Shown here in pieces: positions 26,097-34,007 of a DNA stretch of 52,742 nt. Every line of letters starts with the position of its first letter. The first letter of the stretch is position 1. The position numbers were made by a program, and so were the translations under genes. Below the pieces are notes generated by a model. That model saw only the letters and a list, made by a program, of their open reading frames with translations. It was not told the DNA's origin and searched no databases. Source of the DNA: a bacterium (GTDB taxonomy: Bacteria; Pseudomonadota; Alphaproteobacteria; Ferrovibrionales; Ferrovibrionaceae); assembly GCA_022844005.1 (NCBI GenBank), contig JALHMN010000009.1:1-52742 (forward strand), written 5' to 3'.

Positions 26097-27431
26097 TCAC
26101 TTACCGATACAGAACTCTCGGAACACGACGTCCAGGACGTCCTCGACATCCACCCGGCCGGTGATCCGCCCCAGCGACCGGGCGGCGAGGCGGACATCCT
26201 CGGCCACCAGTTCGGGTGCGCTACCGTCCAGCGCCCGGTCGAGCGCCGCCCGGCAATCCTCCAGCGCCTCGCGATGCCGAGCCCGGGTGATGGCCGGCGC
26301 CGCGCCCGCCGCTTCCAGGCGCGTCCGTACCGCCGCCGTCAGGCCTTCGACCAATGCCGGAAGCCCCTCGCCGGTCATGGCGGAGACCGGGTAGACCGCC
26401 GCCGCTCCTGCGTCAACGGAAAGCGGCGCCGCGAGATCGATCTTGTTCACCACCAAGATCGCATCGGTGGAGAGCAGCGCTGCCGTCTCCGCCGTCAGGC
26501 TGTCGCCCGCCTCGATCACCACCAGCCGCAGGTCGGCGCTCTCGGCCCGGGCCCGGGCGCGGCGCACGCCTTCCGCCTCCACCGGGTCCACCGCGTCGCG
26601 CAAGCCGGCGGTATCGGCCAGCACGACGGGATAGCCGCCGAGGTCCAGATGCAGTTCCACCACGTCCCGCGTGGTGCCGGCCTGGGCCGAGACGATGGCC
26701 GCCTCCCTCTGGCTCAATACATTGATGAGACTGGACTTTCCGGCATTCGGCGGGCCCAGGATGGCGATCTCGATGCCCTCCCGCAGCCGCTCGCCGCGGC
26801 GGTCGTCGGCCAGATGCGCGGCGATCTCGCCGCCCGTCGCCCGCAGCACCGGGCCGATCGCGGCGACCGATTCCCCCGGCACGTCCTCCTCGTCGGGGAA
26901 GTCGATCTCCGCCTCCAGCCGCGCCAGGCTGACCACCAGCGCCCGGCGCCAGCCTTCATAGAGCGTGCCGAGCGCGCCATCCATCTGCCGGAGCGCCTGG
27001 CGGCGCTGCGCCTCGGTCTCGGCGGCCACCAGATCGGCCAGGCCCTCGGCTTCCGTCAGATCCAGCTTGCCGTTCAGGAAGGCCCGCTTGCTGAACTCGC
27101 CCGGACCGGCCGGGCGCAGGCCCAGCCGCAGCAGCGCCTCGCTCGCCGCGCGGATCACCGCCGGCCCGCCATGCAGGTGCAGCTCGACCACGTCCTCGCC
27201 GGTGAAACTGGCCGGTCCCGGGAACCACAGCGCCAGGCCACGGTCGATCAGCTCGCCCTCCGCATCCTTCAGCTCCACCCGCACCGCGCGGCGCGCCGGC
27301 GGCAGCGTCCCGCGCCCGCTCAGGCGCGTGAGCGCGTCGCCGGCATCGGGGCCGGACAGCCGCAGCACCGCGACGCCAGCCCGCCCCGGGCCGGAGGCCA
27401 GCGCGAAGACGGTCGCGGCGGTCGTGGTCAT
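26097..27431 (-). CDS. mnmE: tRNA uridine-5-carboxymethylaminomethyl synthesis GTPase
   Basis: GTPase partner of MnmG, 444 residues. The N-terminal folate-binding domain opens [21 protein letters not shown]. The G domain in the middle has [12 protein letters not shown] (G1), a TTRD switch (G2), DTAGLR (G3) and NKID (G4). The protein ends in the catalytic FCIGK cysteine motif. It is the first gene of the minus-strand run mnmE-mnmG-rsmG-parA-parB; the ferredoxin gene ends 25 nt upstream and may be co-transcribed. Confidence 0.97.
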   Translation of the reverse strand: MTTTAATVFALASGPGRAGVAVLRLSGPDAGDALTRLSGRGTLPPARRAVRVELKDAEGELIDRGLALWFPGPASFTGEDVVELHLHGGPAVIRAASEALLRLGLRPAGPGEFSKRAFLNGKLDLTEAEGLADLVAAETEAQRRQALRQMDGALGTLYEGWRRALVVSLARLEAEIDFPDEEDVPGESVAAIGPVLRATGGEIAAHLADDRRGERLREGIEIAILGPPNAGKSSLINVLSQREAAIVSAQAGTTRDVVELHLDLGGYPVVLADTAGLRDAVDPVEAEGVRRARARAESADLRLVVIEAGDSLTAETAALLSTDAILVVNKIDLAAPLSVDAGAAAVYPVSAMTGEGLPALVEGLTAAVRTRLEAAGAAPAITRARHREALEDCRAALDRALDGSAPELVAEDVRLAARSLGRITGRVDVEDVLDVVFREFCIGK

Positions 27432-27456
27432 GGTGAAGGACGGTCGAATGCTGGCT

Positions 27457-27834
27457 TCAGCCGCCGGCCTTGAGCTTCGCGGCCTTGGCCGGCGTCAGCT
27501 CCGGCGGCAGCATCAGGCGCTCCACCCGGCCGCCGTTTTTCAGATGCGTTTCAAGCACTTCGTCGACATCGGCCTCGGTCTTGACCGAATACCAGATGCC
27601 TTCCGGATAGATCACCATGGTCGGCCCCAATTCGCAGCGGTCCAGGCACCCGGCCTGGTTGATGCGCAGCTTCGACAGGCCTAAGCCCTTGGATTTGCTC
27701 TTCATATAGTCGCGGAGCGCCTCCGCGCCCTTGGCCTTGCAGCAGCCGCGCGGATGGCCCTCCGGCCGTTCGTTGACACAAACGAACACATGCGTCTCGA
27801 AATAAAGACCGGGATCATCTGGACGGCTCGGCAT
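27457..27834 (-). CDS. (2Fe-2S) ferredoxin domain-containing protein, thioredoxin-like fold
   Basis: A 125-residue protein. Cysteines at 19 (VFVCVNER), 31-32 (RGCCKAKG), 63 and 67 (GCLDRCELGP) match the thioredoxin-like [2Fe-2S] ferredoxin family (NuoE-like/Shethna-like). GPTMVIYPEGIWYSVKTEADVDEVLETHL is the conserved C-terminal part. The electron partner is unknown. It lies upstream of mnmE in the same direction and is divergent from the PEP-CTERM gene at 28064. Confidence 0.88.
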   Translation of the reverse strand: MPSRPDDPGLYFETHVFVCVNERPEGHPRGCCKAKGAEALRDYMKSKSKGLGLSKLRINQAGCLDRCELGPTMVIYPEGIWYSVKTEADVDEVLETHLKNGGRVERLMLPPELTPAKAAKLKAGG

Positions 27835-28006
27835 CGTCTACCTCGGCTGAACGCGTTGTCAGTCATAGCCGACCGACGAAGTTTCGGCGACCGGCACAGC
27901 ATACCGCGGGTGTCAGCAAGCTTTACAACTATGAAATTCAGCCGGGTTCCCCGGGCGCAAAACCCATTGATATGGTTAATCATTCATCGGCATCGGTTGA
28001 AAGGCA

Positions 28007-28012
28007 TATAAT
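28007..28012 (+). promoter_or_regulatory. Candidate -10 element for the 28064 PEP-CTERM-like gene
   Basis: A perfect TATAAT lies 52 nt before the TTG start, in an AT-rich stretch (about 27960-28015) within the 229-nt divergent spacer. The -35 match about 17-18 nt upstream is poor. Otherwise I see nothing in this spacer. Confidence 0.35.
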
Positions 28013-28063
28013 TTGCCTGCCTTTCGCGCCCCATTCCGAAAATATCAGCAAGGGGATATTTCG

Positions 28064-28924
28064 TTGAGGAAACTGATGCTCGTGGCCGCAATGGCCGCAC
28101 TCCCGTTCACCGCCAAGGCCACCGTCGTCCTGAACACCGATCTCCCGACCACGGGTTTCACCGGACCGGGCATCGCGGTCACGACCACGACACCGGGCTA
28201 CGGCACGGTGACGACAGTGAACGGTCCAGGCGCGGACCGCGCTTCGGCGCCTGTCACCCCGGGAATCTGGTCGCAGCGCAACGTCGGCGGCGAGGCTTCC
28301 GTCGGCATTACCACCGACTATGCCAGAGACGGCAATGGTTCGGCCTATTTCAAGGGAACTTCCGGCGCCAGCAAGGCGGACCTCGAACTCTTCCTTTCGC
28401 AAACGCGCTCTCTCTCGAACCTCTCCGAACTGACCTACGAGTGGTATCGCGACAGTGGCTCAACGGTACCCGCGCATCTTCACCCGACATTGCGCCTGAT
28501 CGTTGGCAACAACGCCAACGCCACCCTGGCGACCGTCGGCGGCTATCTCGTCTACGAAGGCATCTACCAAGATCCGCCGATCGGCACCGCAGACACGGGC
28601 ACCTGGGTATTCGAGAGCGTCCTGGGCGCCAATGTCTGGGGCACCGGCAATCTTCCTGGTGCGTTTGCGGTATACGACCGTAATTTCGAGGCCTGGGATC
28701 TCACCGTCGACGACCTCCATGTCTACGGCATCAGCATCGGATTCGGTTCGGGCTGGAACGGAGAATTCGAAGGCGCAATCGACAATGTATCGATTGCTTT
28801 CGGCGACAGCTTCAACGACAGCTGGAACTTCGAGGTTGCCGTTCCGGCTCCATCGGCACTGCTGTTGTTCGGAACCGGCCTTATCGCCTTCGGCGCCCTT
28901 CGCGGGCGGTGCCGGGCGGCCTGA
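28064..28924 (+). CDS. PEP-CTERM/VPxPA-type sorting-signal protein
   Basis: Secreted protein of 286 residues from a TTG at 28064 with AAGGGGA at 28050-28056. The signal peptide is LRKLMLVAAMAALPFTAKA. The body is beta-rich with a laminin-G or jelly-roll feel. The C-terminus is VPAPSALLLFGTGLIAFGALRGRCR: a VPxPS motif, hydrophobic helix and basic tail, as in PEP-CTERM and VPLPA-CTERM proteins. It is unrelated in its body to the protein at 17021. No exosortase gene is present here. A strong hairpin terminator follows. Confidence 0.85.
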   Translation: MRKLMLVAAMAALPFTAKATVVLNTDLPTTGFTGPGIAVTTTTPGYGTVTTVNGPGADRASAPVTPGIWSQRNVGGEASVGITTDYARDGNGSAYFKGTSGASKADLELFLSQTRSLSNLSELTYEWYRDSGSTVPAHLHPTLRLIVGNNANATLATVGGYLVYEGIYQDPPIGTADTGTWVFESVLGANVWGTGNLPGAFAVYDRNFEAWDLTVDDLHVYGISIGFGSGWNGEFEGAIDNVSIAFGDSFNDSWNFEVAVPAPSALLLFGTGLIAFGALRGRCRAA

Positions 28925-28932
28925 ATGCTCCT

Positions 28933-28965
28933 CCCGTCCCGGTCGGCCCCCGGGACGGGATTCTT
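28933..28965. terminator. Intrinsic terminator between convergent genes
   Basis: A perfect 10-bp stem, CCCGTCCCGG (28933-28942) with CCGGGACGGG (28950-28959), encloses a 7-nt loop and is followed by ATTCTT on the plus strand. It ends the PEP-CTERM-like transcript and may also serve the convergent DUF6489-type gene. Confidence 0.8.
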
Positions 28966-29238
28966 CTAGCTCTTGTCCTTCTTGGCCCCGCCGCCGCCGC
29001 TCCATTCGGCAGCTTGCGACATCTGGTTCCAGAACAGCTTCTGGAGCTCCCCGAGGCCTTGGATCGACGCCGGGAGCCAGGTCTTCAGCATTGTTTCCGG
29101 ATCGGCCGCAGCCAGCGCCTGCGCCATCCGCTGCTCGACATCCTTCATCATCGCCGCCTGCATGGGCGCTACATCCGGCAGACCCAGAAAGGCTCGCGCC
29201 TCCTCCGGCGTGCAGTCGATATTGACCGTAATCTTCAT
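28966..29238 (-). CDS. Small conserved protein, DUF6489 type
   Basis: A 90-residue protein starting MKITVNIDCTPEEARAFLGLPDV, a start I associate with the alphaproteobacterial DUF6489 family. A helical middle follows, then a Gly/Lys-rich tail (SGGGGAKKDKS). No catalytic motif is visible. It is convergent with the PEP-CTERM-like gene, and both end at the shared hairpin. Confidence 0.7.
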   Translation of the reverse strand: MKITVNIDCTPEEARAFLGLPDVAPMQAAMMKDVEQRMAQALAAADPETMLKTWLPASIQGLGELQKLFWNQMSQAAEWSGGGGAKKDKS

Positions 29239-29404
29239 GCCGATTCGTCCTCCAGCATCCGCTTCGAAAGCATAGGCGCTCGCGGCCGCCTGGCATCACC
29301 GTTGATCGACCGCCGCTCGCGCCCCATCTTGCTTCAGCCGATCAAGCGAGTCCCGACCTGCCAGCCTGTCTGCCGAACACCCGTCCCCTCAATGGTGAAC
29401 GCCG

Positions 29405-30139
29405 ATGCCGATGCGGCTTCTGATCATCAATCCGAACACCTCTCCAGAGATCACCGCCAAACTGGTGGTCCGCGCCAATGCGCTCGCGCCTGCCGGAACA
29501 GCGATCACCGGTACGACCTCGACCTTCGGCGCGAGCTACATAGCCTCCCGCGCTGCCGCGGCCATCGCCGCGCATGCGGCACTAGACCAGTTGACCGAAC
29601 GGCAGGACAACCACGACGCGGCGATCCTGGCCTGCTTCGGAGATCCCGGTCTATCGGCCCTGCGTGAAATCGCTCGCATTCCCGTCATTGGAATGGCAGA
29701 GGCCTCGATCGAGGCCGCTGCTGCCATGGGGCGGTTCAGCATCGTCACCGGAGGAGCCCTTTGGGCGCCGATGCTTCGGGAGTATATCCGCCTCACCCCC
29801 TGGTCGGACACCCTCGCCTCGATCCGCACCGTCACGCAGTCGGGTTCCGATCTTGCGGCTGACCCCGACGGCACCATCATCGCTCTAGCCGAATTGACGC
29901 GCCTGTGCCGGGAGGAAGATGGCGCATCCGCTGTGATCCTGGGTGGAGCCGGGCTGACGGGCTTCGCCGATGCCGTGGCTGCCGCCGCGGCTACCACCGT
30001 GCTCGATTCACTGGAGTGCGCCGTCGATGCAGCCGTCCGGGCCACGGAAAAGCCTTGGCTTGCGGATACGAACAGACCGTCGACGCCCAGCCGCGGCCTC
30101 AGCCAGCATCTCGAGGAATCGCTTCTGGCAACCATCTGA
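29405..30139 (+). CDS. Asp/Glu/hydantoin racemase family protein (second catalytic Cys replaced)
   Basis: A 244-residue protein (ATG 29405, or 29411). RLLIINPNTSPEIT at the start, AILACFGDPGLSALRE with the first catalytic Cys, and PVIGMAEASIEAAAAMG are typical of hydantoin/allantoin racemases. The second motif, normally VLGCAG or similar, reads VILGGAGLTG (codon GGA at about 29944-29946), so the second catalytic Cys is Gly. Two-base racemisation is therefore doubtful; a decarboxylase-like or altered activity is possible. It stands alone between a minus-strand small gene and the convergent ppsR. Confidence 0.82.
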   Translation: MPMRLLIINPNTSPEITAKLVVRANALAPAGTAITGTTSTFGASYIASRAAAAIAAHAALDQLTERQDNHDAAILACFGDPGLSALREIARIPVIGMAEASIEAAAAMGRFSIVTGGALWAPMLREYIRLTPWSDTLASIRTVTQSGSDLAADPDGTIIALAELTRLCREEDGASAVILGGAGLTGFADAVAAAAATTVLDSLECAVDAAVRATEKPWLADTNRPSTPSRGLSQHLEESLLATI

Positions 30140-30166
30140 TCCCGGCGCGCAGATCGACAACCGGTC

Positions 30167-31087
30167 TCAGCCACCCCCCAGCGGCAGGCCCTTGGTATTC
30201 CCGGCATCGCTCTGCCGGCGGGCATAGAGATTGAGGATCGCTGCCGCGGTTTCCTCGATCGACCGACGGGTCACGTCGATCACCGGCCAGCCATAGCGCG
30301 TGAACAGACGTCGGGCTTCCGTAACCTCCTCCTTCACCCGGTCGAGGTCGACGTAGTCGGTCTCTTCCCTCTGATTCAGAGACAGCAGGCGGTTGCGCCG
30401 TATCTGCACCAGCCGATCGGGATTCGTAGTCAAGGCGACGACCAGCGGATTCCGAGCCGACTGCAGTTCCGTCGGCAAAGCCATTCCGGGGATGAGGGGA
30501 ATATTGATCGTCTTCAGGCCCCGATTCGCCAGATAGATGCTCGTGGGTGTTTTCGAGGTACGAGACACTCCCACCAGGACGACATCGGCACTTTCGATGT
30601 CGACGAGCCCCTGCCCATCGTCATGAGCCATAGTGAACTGCATGGCCTCGATGCGCCGAAAATACTCTTCATCCATTTCATGCTGACGTCCGGGGAGAGC
30701 CCTGCTGCGGGCCCCGAGATAGCCGGCCAGGGCATCGAGTACCGGATCCAGGACATCGACCATCGGAATATGCATTGCCCGGCACCCGCGTTCGACCGCT
30801 GTCCGGACCTCGGTGCCGACGATCGTGTAGAGCACGATGCCCGGCTGCGATTTTATGGCTGCAAGAACGCGCTCTGCCTGCGTCTTGGTCCGCACCAGGG
30901 CCCAAAGATGGACTTCCGCTTCTGCGGAATCCTCGAATTGGACCAGCGCTGCCTTGGCGATGGCGGAGAGCGTCTCTCCCGTCGCGTCCGAGACGAGGTG
31001 CATGTGGAAACGTCGCAACTTATCCCCGCTATCTTCCCCGGATCTTGTCCGCCACGGCCCCTTAGACGGGTTATCCCCGGCCCGCAA
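30167..31087 (-). CDS. ppsR: Pyruvate, phosphate dikinase/PEP synthase regulatory protein (DUF299)
   Basis: Bifunctional kinase/pyrophosphorylase that switches PPDK or PEP synthase. The protein has 306 residues from the TTG at 31087, which has GGAGG 4 nt upstream. A second TTG at 31018 gives 283 residues, nearer the usual length, and LRRFHMHLVSDATGETL. The nucleotide loop is VLVGVSRTSKTPTSIYLANRG, followed by KTINIPLIPG. Linkage ppsR-(origin)-hemE, with the two genes divergent, is the conserved origin neighbourhood in Caulobacter and relatives. Confidence 0.92.
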   Translation of the reverse strand: MRAGDNPSKGPWRTRSGEDSGDKLRRFHMHLVSDATGETLSAIAKAALVQFEDSAEAEVHLWALVRTKTQAERVLAAIKSQPGIVLYTIVGTEVRTAVERGCRAMHIPMVDVLDPVLDALAGYLGARSRALPGRQHEMDEEYFRRIEAMQFTMAHDDGQGLVDIESADVVLVGVSRTSKTPTSIYLANRGLKTINIPLIPGMALPTELQSARNPLVVALTTNPDRLVQIRRNRLLSLNQREETDYVDLDRVKEEVTEARRLFTRYGWPVIDVTRRSIEETAAAILNLYARRQSDAGNTKGLPLGGG

Positions 31088-31418
31088 CTCTCCTCCCGCC
31101 CTGCCAGGCCTTCAAGCACACACAGGGATAAAAACATCCACCGAAATAAATCGTGGGGAATGTTGCCCCAAGAGATCGCCAGCTCGCCGATATTCACCTC
31201 ATCCCCAGTTTGCATATCCCTTGATTTTCAAACATCTAACCCATCTATCAGGCAATCTATCCACACACCGCGATGGACAGCCCGTGGTCCACAGTTGCCG
31301 GTGCATCGATTCCAGCTTGCGTTGATCCCCAGGATTCACGCCGCAACATCAACTACCACTACCCCTCTCTCTGATAAGAGAGAGGTAGTAGTGGGAGCCT
31401 GCAAATGAGGGGGATCGC
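31088..31418. other. oriC: Probable chromosomal replication origin (oriC) between ppsR and hemE
   Basis: This 331-nt gene-free segment is AT-richer than its surroundings, especially 31125-31152 and 31190-31260. DnaA-box-like 9-mers are CTATCCACA at 31257 (one mismatch to TTATCCACA), TGGTCCACA at 31285 and TGATCCCCA at 31323 (each one mismatch to the Caulobacter-type TGATCCACA), and TCATCCCCA at 31199. Two identical TTATCCCCG copies lie just outside at 31020 and 31071. GANTC methylation sites occur at 31308 and 31333. No TTAA-N7-TTAA CtrA box is visible. Gene order ppsR/hemE and parS at 7 kb support the call. Confidence 0.75.
31356..31394 (+). promoter_or_regulatory. Long imperfect hairpin in the hemE leader at the origin edge
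   Basis: Arms CCACTAC (31356-31362) with GTAGTGG (31388-31394) and CCTCTCTCT (31364-31372) with AGAGAGAGG (31377-31385) pair around loop GATA, with only a 1x2 internal loop. It ends 24 nt before the hemE GTG. No T-run follows, so it is not a standard terminator. It could be an mRNA leader structure or an origin element. Confidence 0.7.
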
Positions 31419-32450
31419 GTGACCGGGTCGAGATTCATGTCCGCGCTGCGAGGAGAGGTCCTGGACCCGCCGCCGGTCTGGCTGATGCGTCAGGCAGGGC
31501 GATACCTGCCGGAATATCGGGCGACACGCTCGAAGGCGCCGGGGTTCCTTGCCTTTTGCCTCACTCCGGAACTCGCGATTGAAGCGACGTTGCAGCCGAT
31601 CCGCCGGTATGGTTTCGACGCGGCAATCCTGTTTTCTGACCTGCCGATTCTTGCCTATGGGCTGGGCCGGGCCCTGGATTACCGCGACGGTGAAGGTCCC
31701 GTGCTTGATCCGATCACGCGCGATGCCGAGATCGATGCGCTCGATCTCGATACAGTGCTGACGAAGCTGAAGCCCGTATTCGAGACTGCTGCGGGGGTCA
31801 GAGCCGAGCTGCCGAAAGACACCGCCCTGATCGGGTTTGCGGGAGCGCCCTGGACGCTCGCCTGCTACATGGTCCAAGGAAAGGGGGGACATGAGTTCGT
31901 GGTGGCTCGCCGCTTCGCCTTCTCCGATCCCTTACGCTTTGATCGCCTGATCGACCGTCTGGTCGAGGCGACGATCCTCTACCTGGATGCCCAGGTCGAG
32001 GCCGGGGCGGAGGCAATCCAGTTGTTCGACAGCTGGAGCGGCCTTCTGCCCGAAATGGCGTTCCGCCGATGGTGCGTGGATCCGGTTCGGCGTATCATTT
32101 CGGCCCTGAAAGCCAAGCATCCAGACTTACCGGTGATCGCGTTTCCTCGCGGCGCCGGCGCGCTGCTCCAGGGCTTTGCCGAGGCAACAGGGGCTGACGC
32201 GCTGCAACTCGACGCTTCGACACCGCTCGGATGGGCAGCGCATTGGGTGCAATCCAATGCTTGTGTCCAGGGGAACCTCGACCCTCAGTTGCTTGTCGTC
32301 GGTGGGGCCGTTATGCGCGACGAGATCCACCGGATCCGGCGGGCGCTGGCCGGGGGTCCCCACGTATTCAACCTTGGGCACGGGATCGTGCCGGAGGTTC
32401 CGCCGGAACATGTGGCGGAACTACTCGCTGCGGTACGGGAACCGATCTGA
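31419..32450 (+). CDS. hemE: Uroporphyrinogen decarboxylase
   Basis: Removes four carboxyl groups from uroporphyrinogen III in haem synthesis. The protein has 343 residues from the GTG at 31419 with AGGGGG upstream. PPPVWLMRQAGRYLPEYRATR is the N-terminal signature with substrate-binding Arg residues. GFAGAPWTLACYMVQGKGG is the second, and the protein closes with VFNLGHGIVPEVPPEHV. It is the first gene right of the presumed origin and is coupled to hemH by TGATG. Confidence 0.97.
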   Translation: MTGSRFMSALRGEVLDPPPVWLMRQAGRYLPEYRATRSKAPGFLAFCLTPELAIEATLQPIRRYGFDAAILFSDLPILAYGLGRALDYRDGEGPVLDPITRDAEIDALDLDTVLTKLKPVFETAAGVRAELPKDTALIGFAGAPWTLACYMVQGKGGHEFVVARRFAFSDPLRFDRLIDRLVEATILYLDAQVEAGAEAIQLFDSWSGLLPEMAFRRWCVDPVRRIISALKAKHPDLPVIAFPRGAGALLQGFAEATGADALQLDASTPLGWAAHWVQSNACVQGNLDPQLLVVGGAVMRDEIHRIRRALAGGPHVFNLGHGIVPEVPPEHVAELLAAVREPI

Positions 32451-33478
32451 TGCGAACGGGCGTGGTGCTGTTCAATCTCGGGGGACCCGACAGCCTGGAA
32501 GCGGTGCAGCCGTTCCTGAAGAACCTGTTCTCGGATCCGGCGATCATTCGGGTACCCGGACCCCTCCGATGGCTTCTGGCGAGGTTGATCTCCCGCCGTC
32601 GCGCCGCCGTAGCGCGCAACATCTACGCCAGGATCGGGGGACGCTCACCTCTCCGCGAACAGACCGACTCCCAAGCGATCGCTCTGGAAGACGCATTGTC
32701 GGACATCGGGCCGGTAAAGGTTGTGGTGGCGATGCGCTACTGGCATCCGTTTTCCGCGGAAGCCGCGCGAGCACTGGCGAGTTTTCATCCCGACCGCATC
32801 GTCCTGCTTCCCCTCTACCCCCAGTTCTCCACGACGACGACGGCTTCGTCCATTCTCGACTGGCGGCAAGCGGCGGCAAGAACGGGGCTTGGTCGTCTGC
32901 CAACGCATACGGTCTGCTGCTATCCCGAAAACGCTGGCTTTGTTGACGCCCAGGCGGCGCTAATGCTTCCCGCTCTGGAAGCGGCGGCGGCGCAGGGAAA
33001 GCCGCGGATACTCTTCTCCGCCCATGGGCTGCCGAAGCGCGTGGTCGACGATGGGGATCCATATCCCGAACTCGTCAGGCGCTCGGCCGACGCCATCCTC
33101 GCACGGCTCGGCGGGCCGATTCCTGACCACGTGGTTTGCTACCAGAGCCGGGTTGGGCCATTGGAATGGATCGGCCCTTCGACCGACGCCGAGATCGACC
33201 GGGCGGGGCGCGACCGGGTGCCGGTCGTGGTTGTGCCGCTCGCTTTCGTCTCCGAACATTCGGAAACCCTGGTCGAACTCGATATCGAGTATGCCGAGCG
33301 GGCGCATCAAGCCGGCGTGCCCGGTTATCACCGCGTGCCGACGGTACAGTCGAACAAGGTCTTCGTGGATGGATTGTCCGGCCTGGTTCGGGAAGCGCTG
33401 ACCCGGTCGGGTATCACTGGTGAGGGGTGTGTCAGGCAATGCTCGAGCCAATGGCGACGTTGCGCGATGGCCACGTGA
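32450..33478 (+). CDS. hemH: Ferrochelatase
   Basis: Inserts Fe2+ into protoporphyrin IX. The protein has 342 residues from the ATG that overlaps the hemE stop. VVLFNLGGPDSLEAVQPFL opens the protein, the catalytic His is in ILFSAHGLPKRVVDDGD, and VVPLAFVSEHSETLVELDIEY carries the second His and Glu. The C-terminus has Cys at 327, 331 and 338 (pattern C-x3-C-x6-C), reminiscent of the three C-terminal ligands of the [2Fe-2S] cluster in Caulobacter ferrochelatase. hemJ follows 12 nt later. Confidence 0.97.
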   Translation: MRTGVVLFNLGGPDSLEAVQPFLKNLFSDPAIIRVPGPLRWLLARLISRRRAAVARNIYARIGGRSPLREQTDSQAIALEDALSDIGPVKVVVAMRYWHPFSAEAARALASFHPDRIVLLPLYPQFSTTTTASSILDWRQAAARTGLGRLPTHTVCCYPENAGFVDAQAALMLPALEAAAAQGKPRILFSAHGLPKRVVDDGDPYPELVRRSADAILARLGGPIPDHVVCYQSRVGPLEWIGPSTDAEIDRAGRDRVPVVVVPLAFVSEHSETLVELDIEYAERAHQAGVPGYHRVPTVQSNKVFVDGLSGLVREALTRSGITGEGCVRQCSSQWRRCAMAT

Positions 33479-33490
33479 GGGGCGCCGCAC

Positions 33491-33925
33491 ATGACCGGTG
33501 AACTCTATCTCTGGGTCAAGGCGGCCCACGTCGTGTCTGTCATCGCCTGGATGGCGGGGATGCTCTACCTGCCGCGGCTCTTCGTCTATCACGTCGGCGC
33601 GATCCCCGGCTCTGTGCAGTCGGAAACCTTCAAGGTCATGGAGCGCCGCCTGCTGCGGGCCATCATCAATCCCGCGATGATTTCCGCCTGGGTCTTTGGT
33701 CTCTGGTTGGCGCACCTCGGGGGGCTCTGGGGCGCCGGTTGGTTTCACGGGAAGCTGCTGCTGCTGCTGGGTATGCAGCTCATCCACGCTGCCTATGCAC
33801 GCTGGCGCCGACGGTTCGCTGACGATTCAAACACCAATGGCGAGAGGGTCTATCGGATTGCGAACGAAGTCCCGACCGTCCTGATGATCGGGATCGTGAT
33901 CCTTGTCATTGTGAAGCCGTTTTGA
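33491..33925 (+). CDS. hemJ: Protoporphyrinogen IX oxidase, HemJ family
   Basis: Membrane protein of 144 residues with four predicted helices (about 6-24, 57-77, 83-100, 123-142). It belongs to the HemJ/UPF0093 oxidase family. KAAHVVSVIAWMAGMLYLPRLFVYH carries the conserved His and Arg residues, and the last third has NEVPTVLMIGIVILVIVKPF. Together with hemE and hemH it gives the last three enzymes of haem synthesis in one operon, apart from the coproporphyrinogen oxidase step. In many relatives rho follows hemJ; here a glutamine amidotransferase does. Confidence 0.94.
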   Translation: MTGELYLWVKAAHVVSVIAWMAGMLYLPRLFVYHVGAIPGSVQSETFKVMERRLLRAIINPAMISAWVFGLWLAHLGGLWGAGWFHGKLLLLLGMQLIHAAYARWRRRFADDSNTNGERVYRIANEVPTVLMIGIVILVIVKPF

Positions 33926-34007
33926 CGACAGATCCTTCCGTTAACGAGATTGTCACTGTGTAATGAAAGTGTATTTTGTGGCTGCGGCTCAGTAGATATT
34001 TCCGGAT

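Noticed and set aside
25272-27473. Open frame of 733 codons on the plus strand opposite mnmG and mnmE
   Set aside because: Antisense shadow of two conserved genes in GC-rich DNA; no family-like segment and no ribosome site.
29088-29103. TGTTTCCGGATCGGCC as a third parS
   Set aside because: Only the left half resembles parS; the palindrome is absent.
31356-31394. Hairpin before hemE as an intrinsic terminator
   Set aside because: There is no T-run after the stem, and no gene to the left is transcribed towards it.
33943-33957. TTAACGAGATTGTCA as a CtrA box upstream of the glutamine amidotransferase
   Set aside because: The second half-site reads GTCA rather than TTAA; two mismatches in a four-base half-site is too weak.
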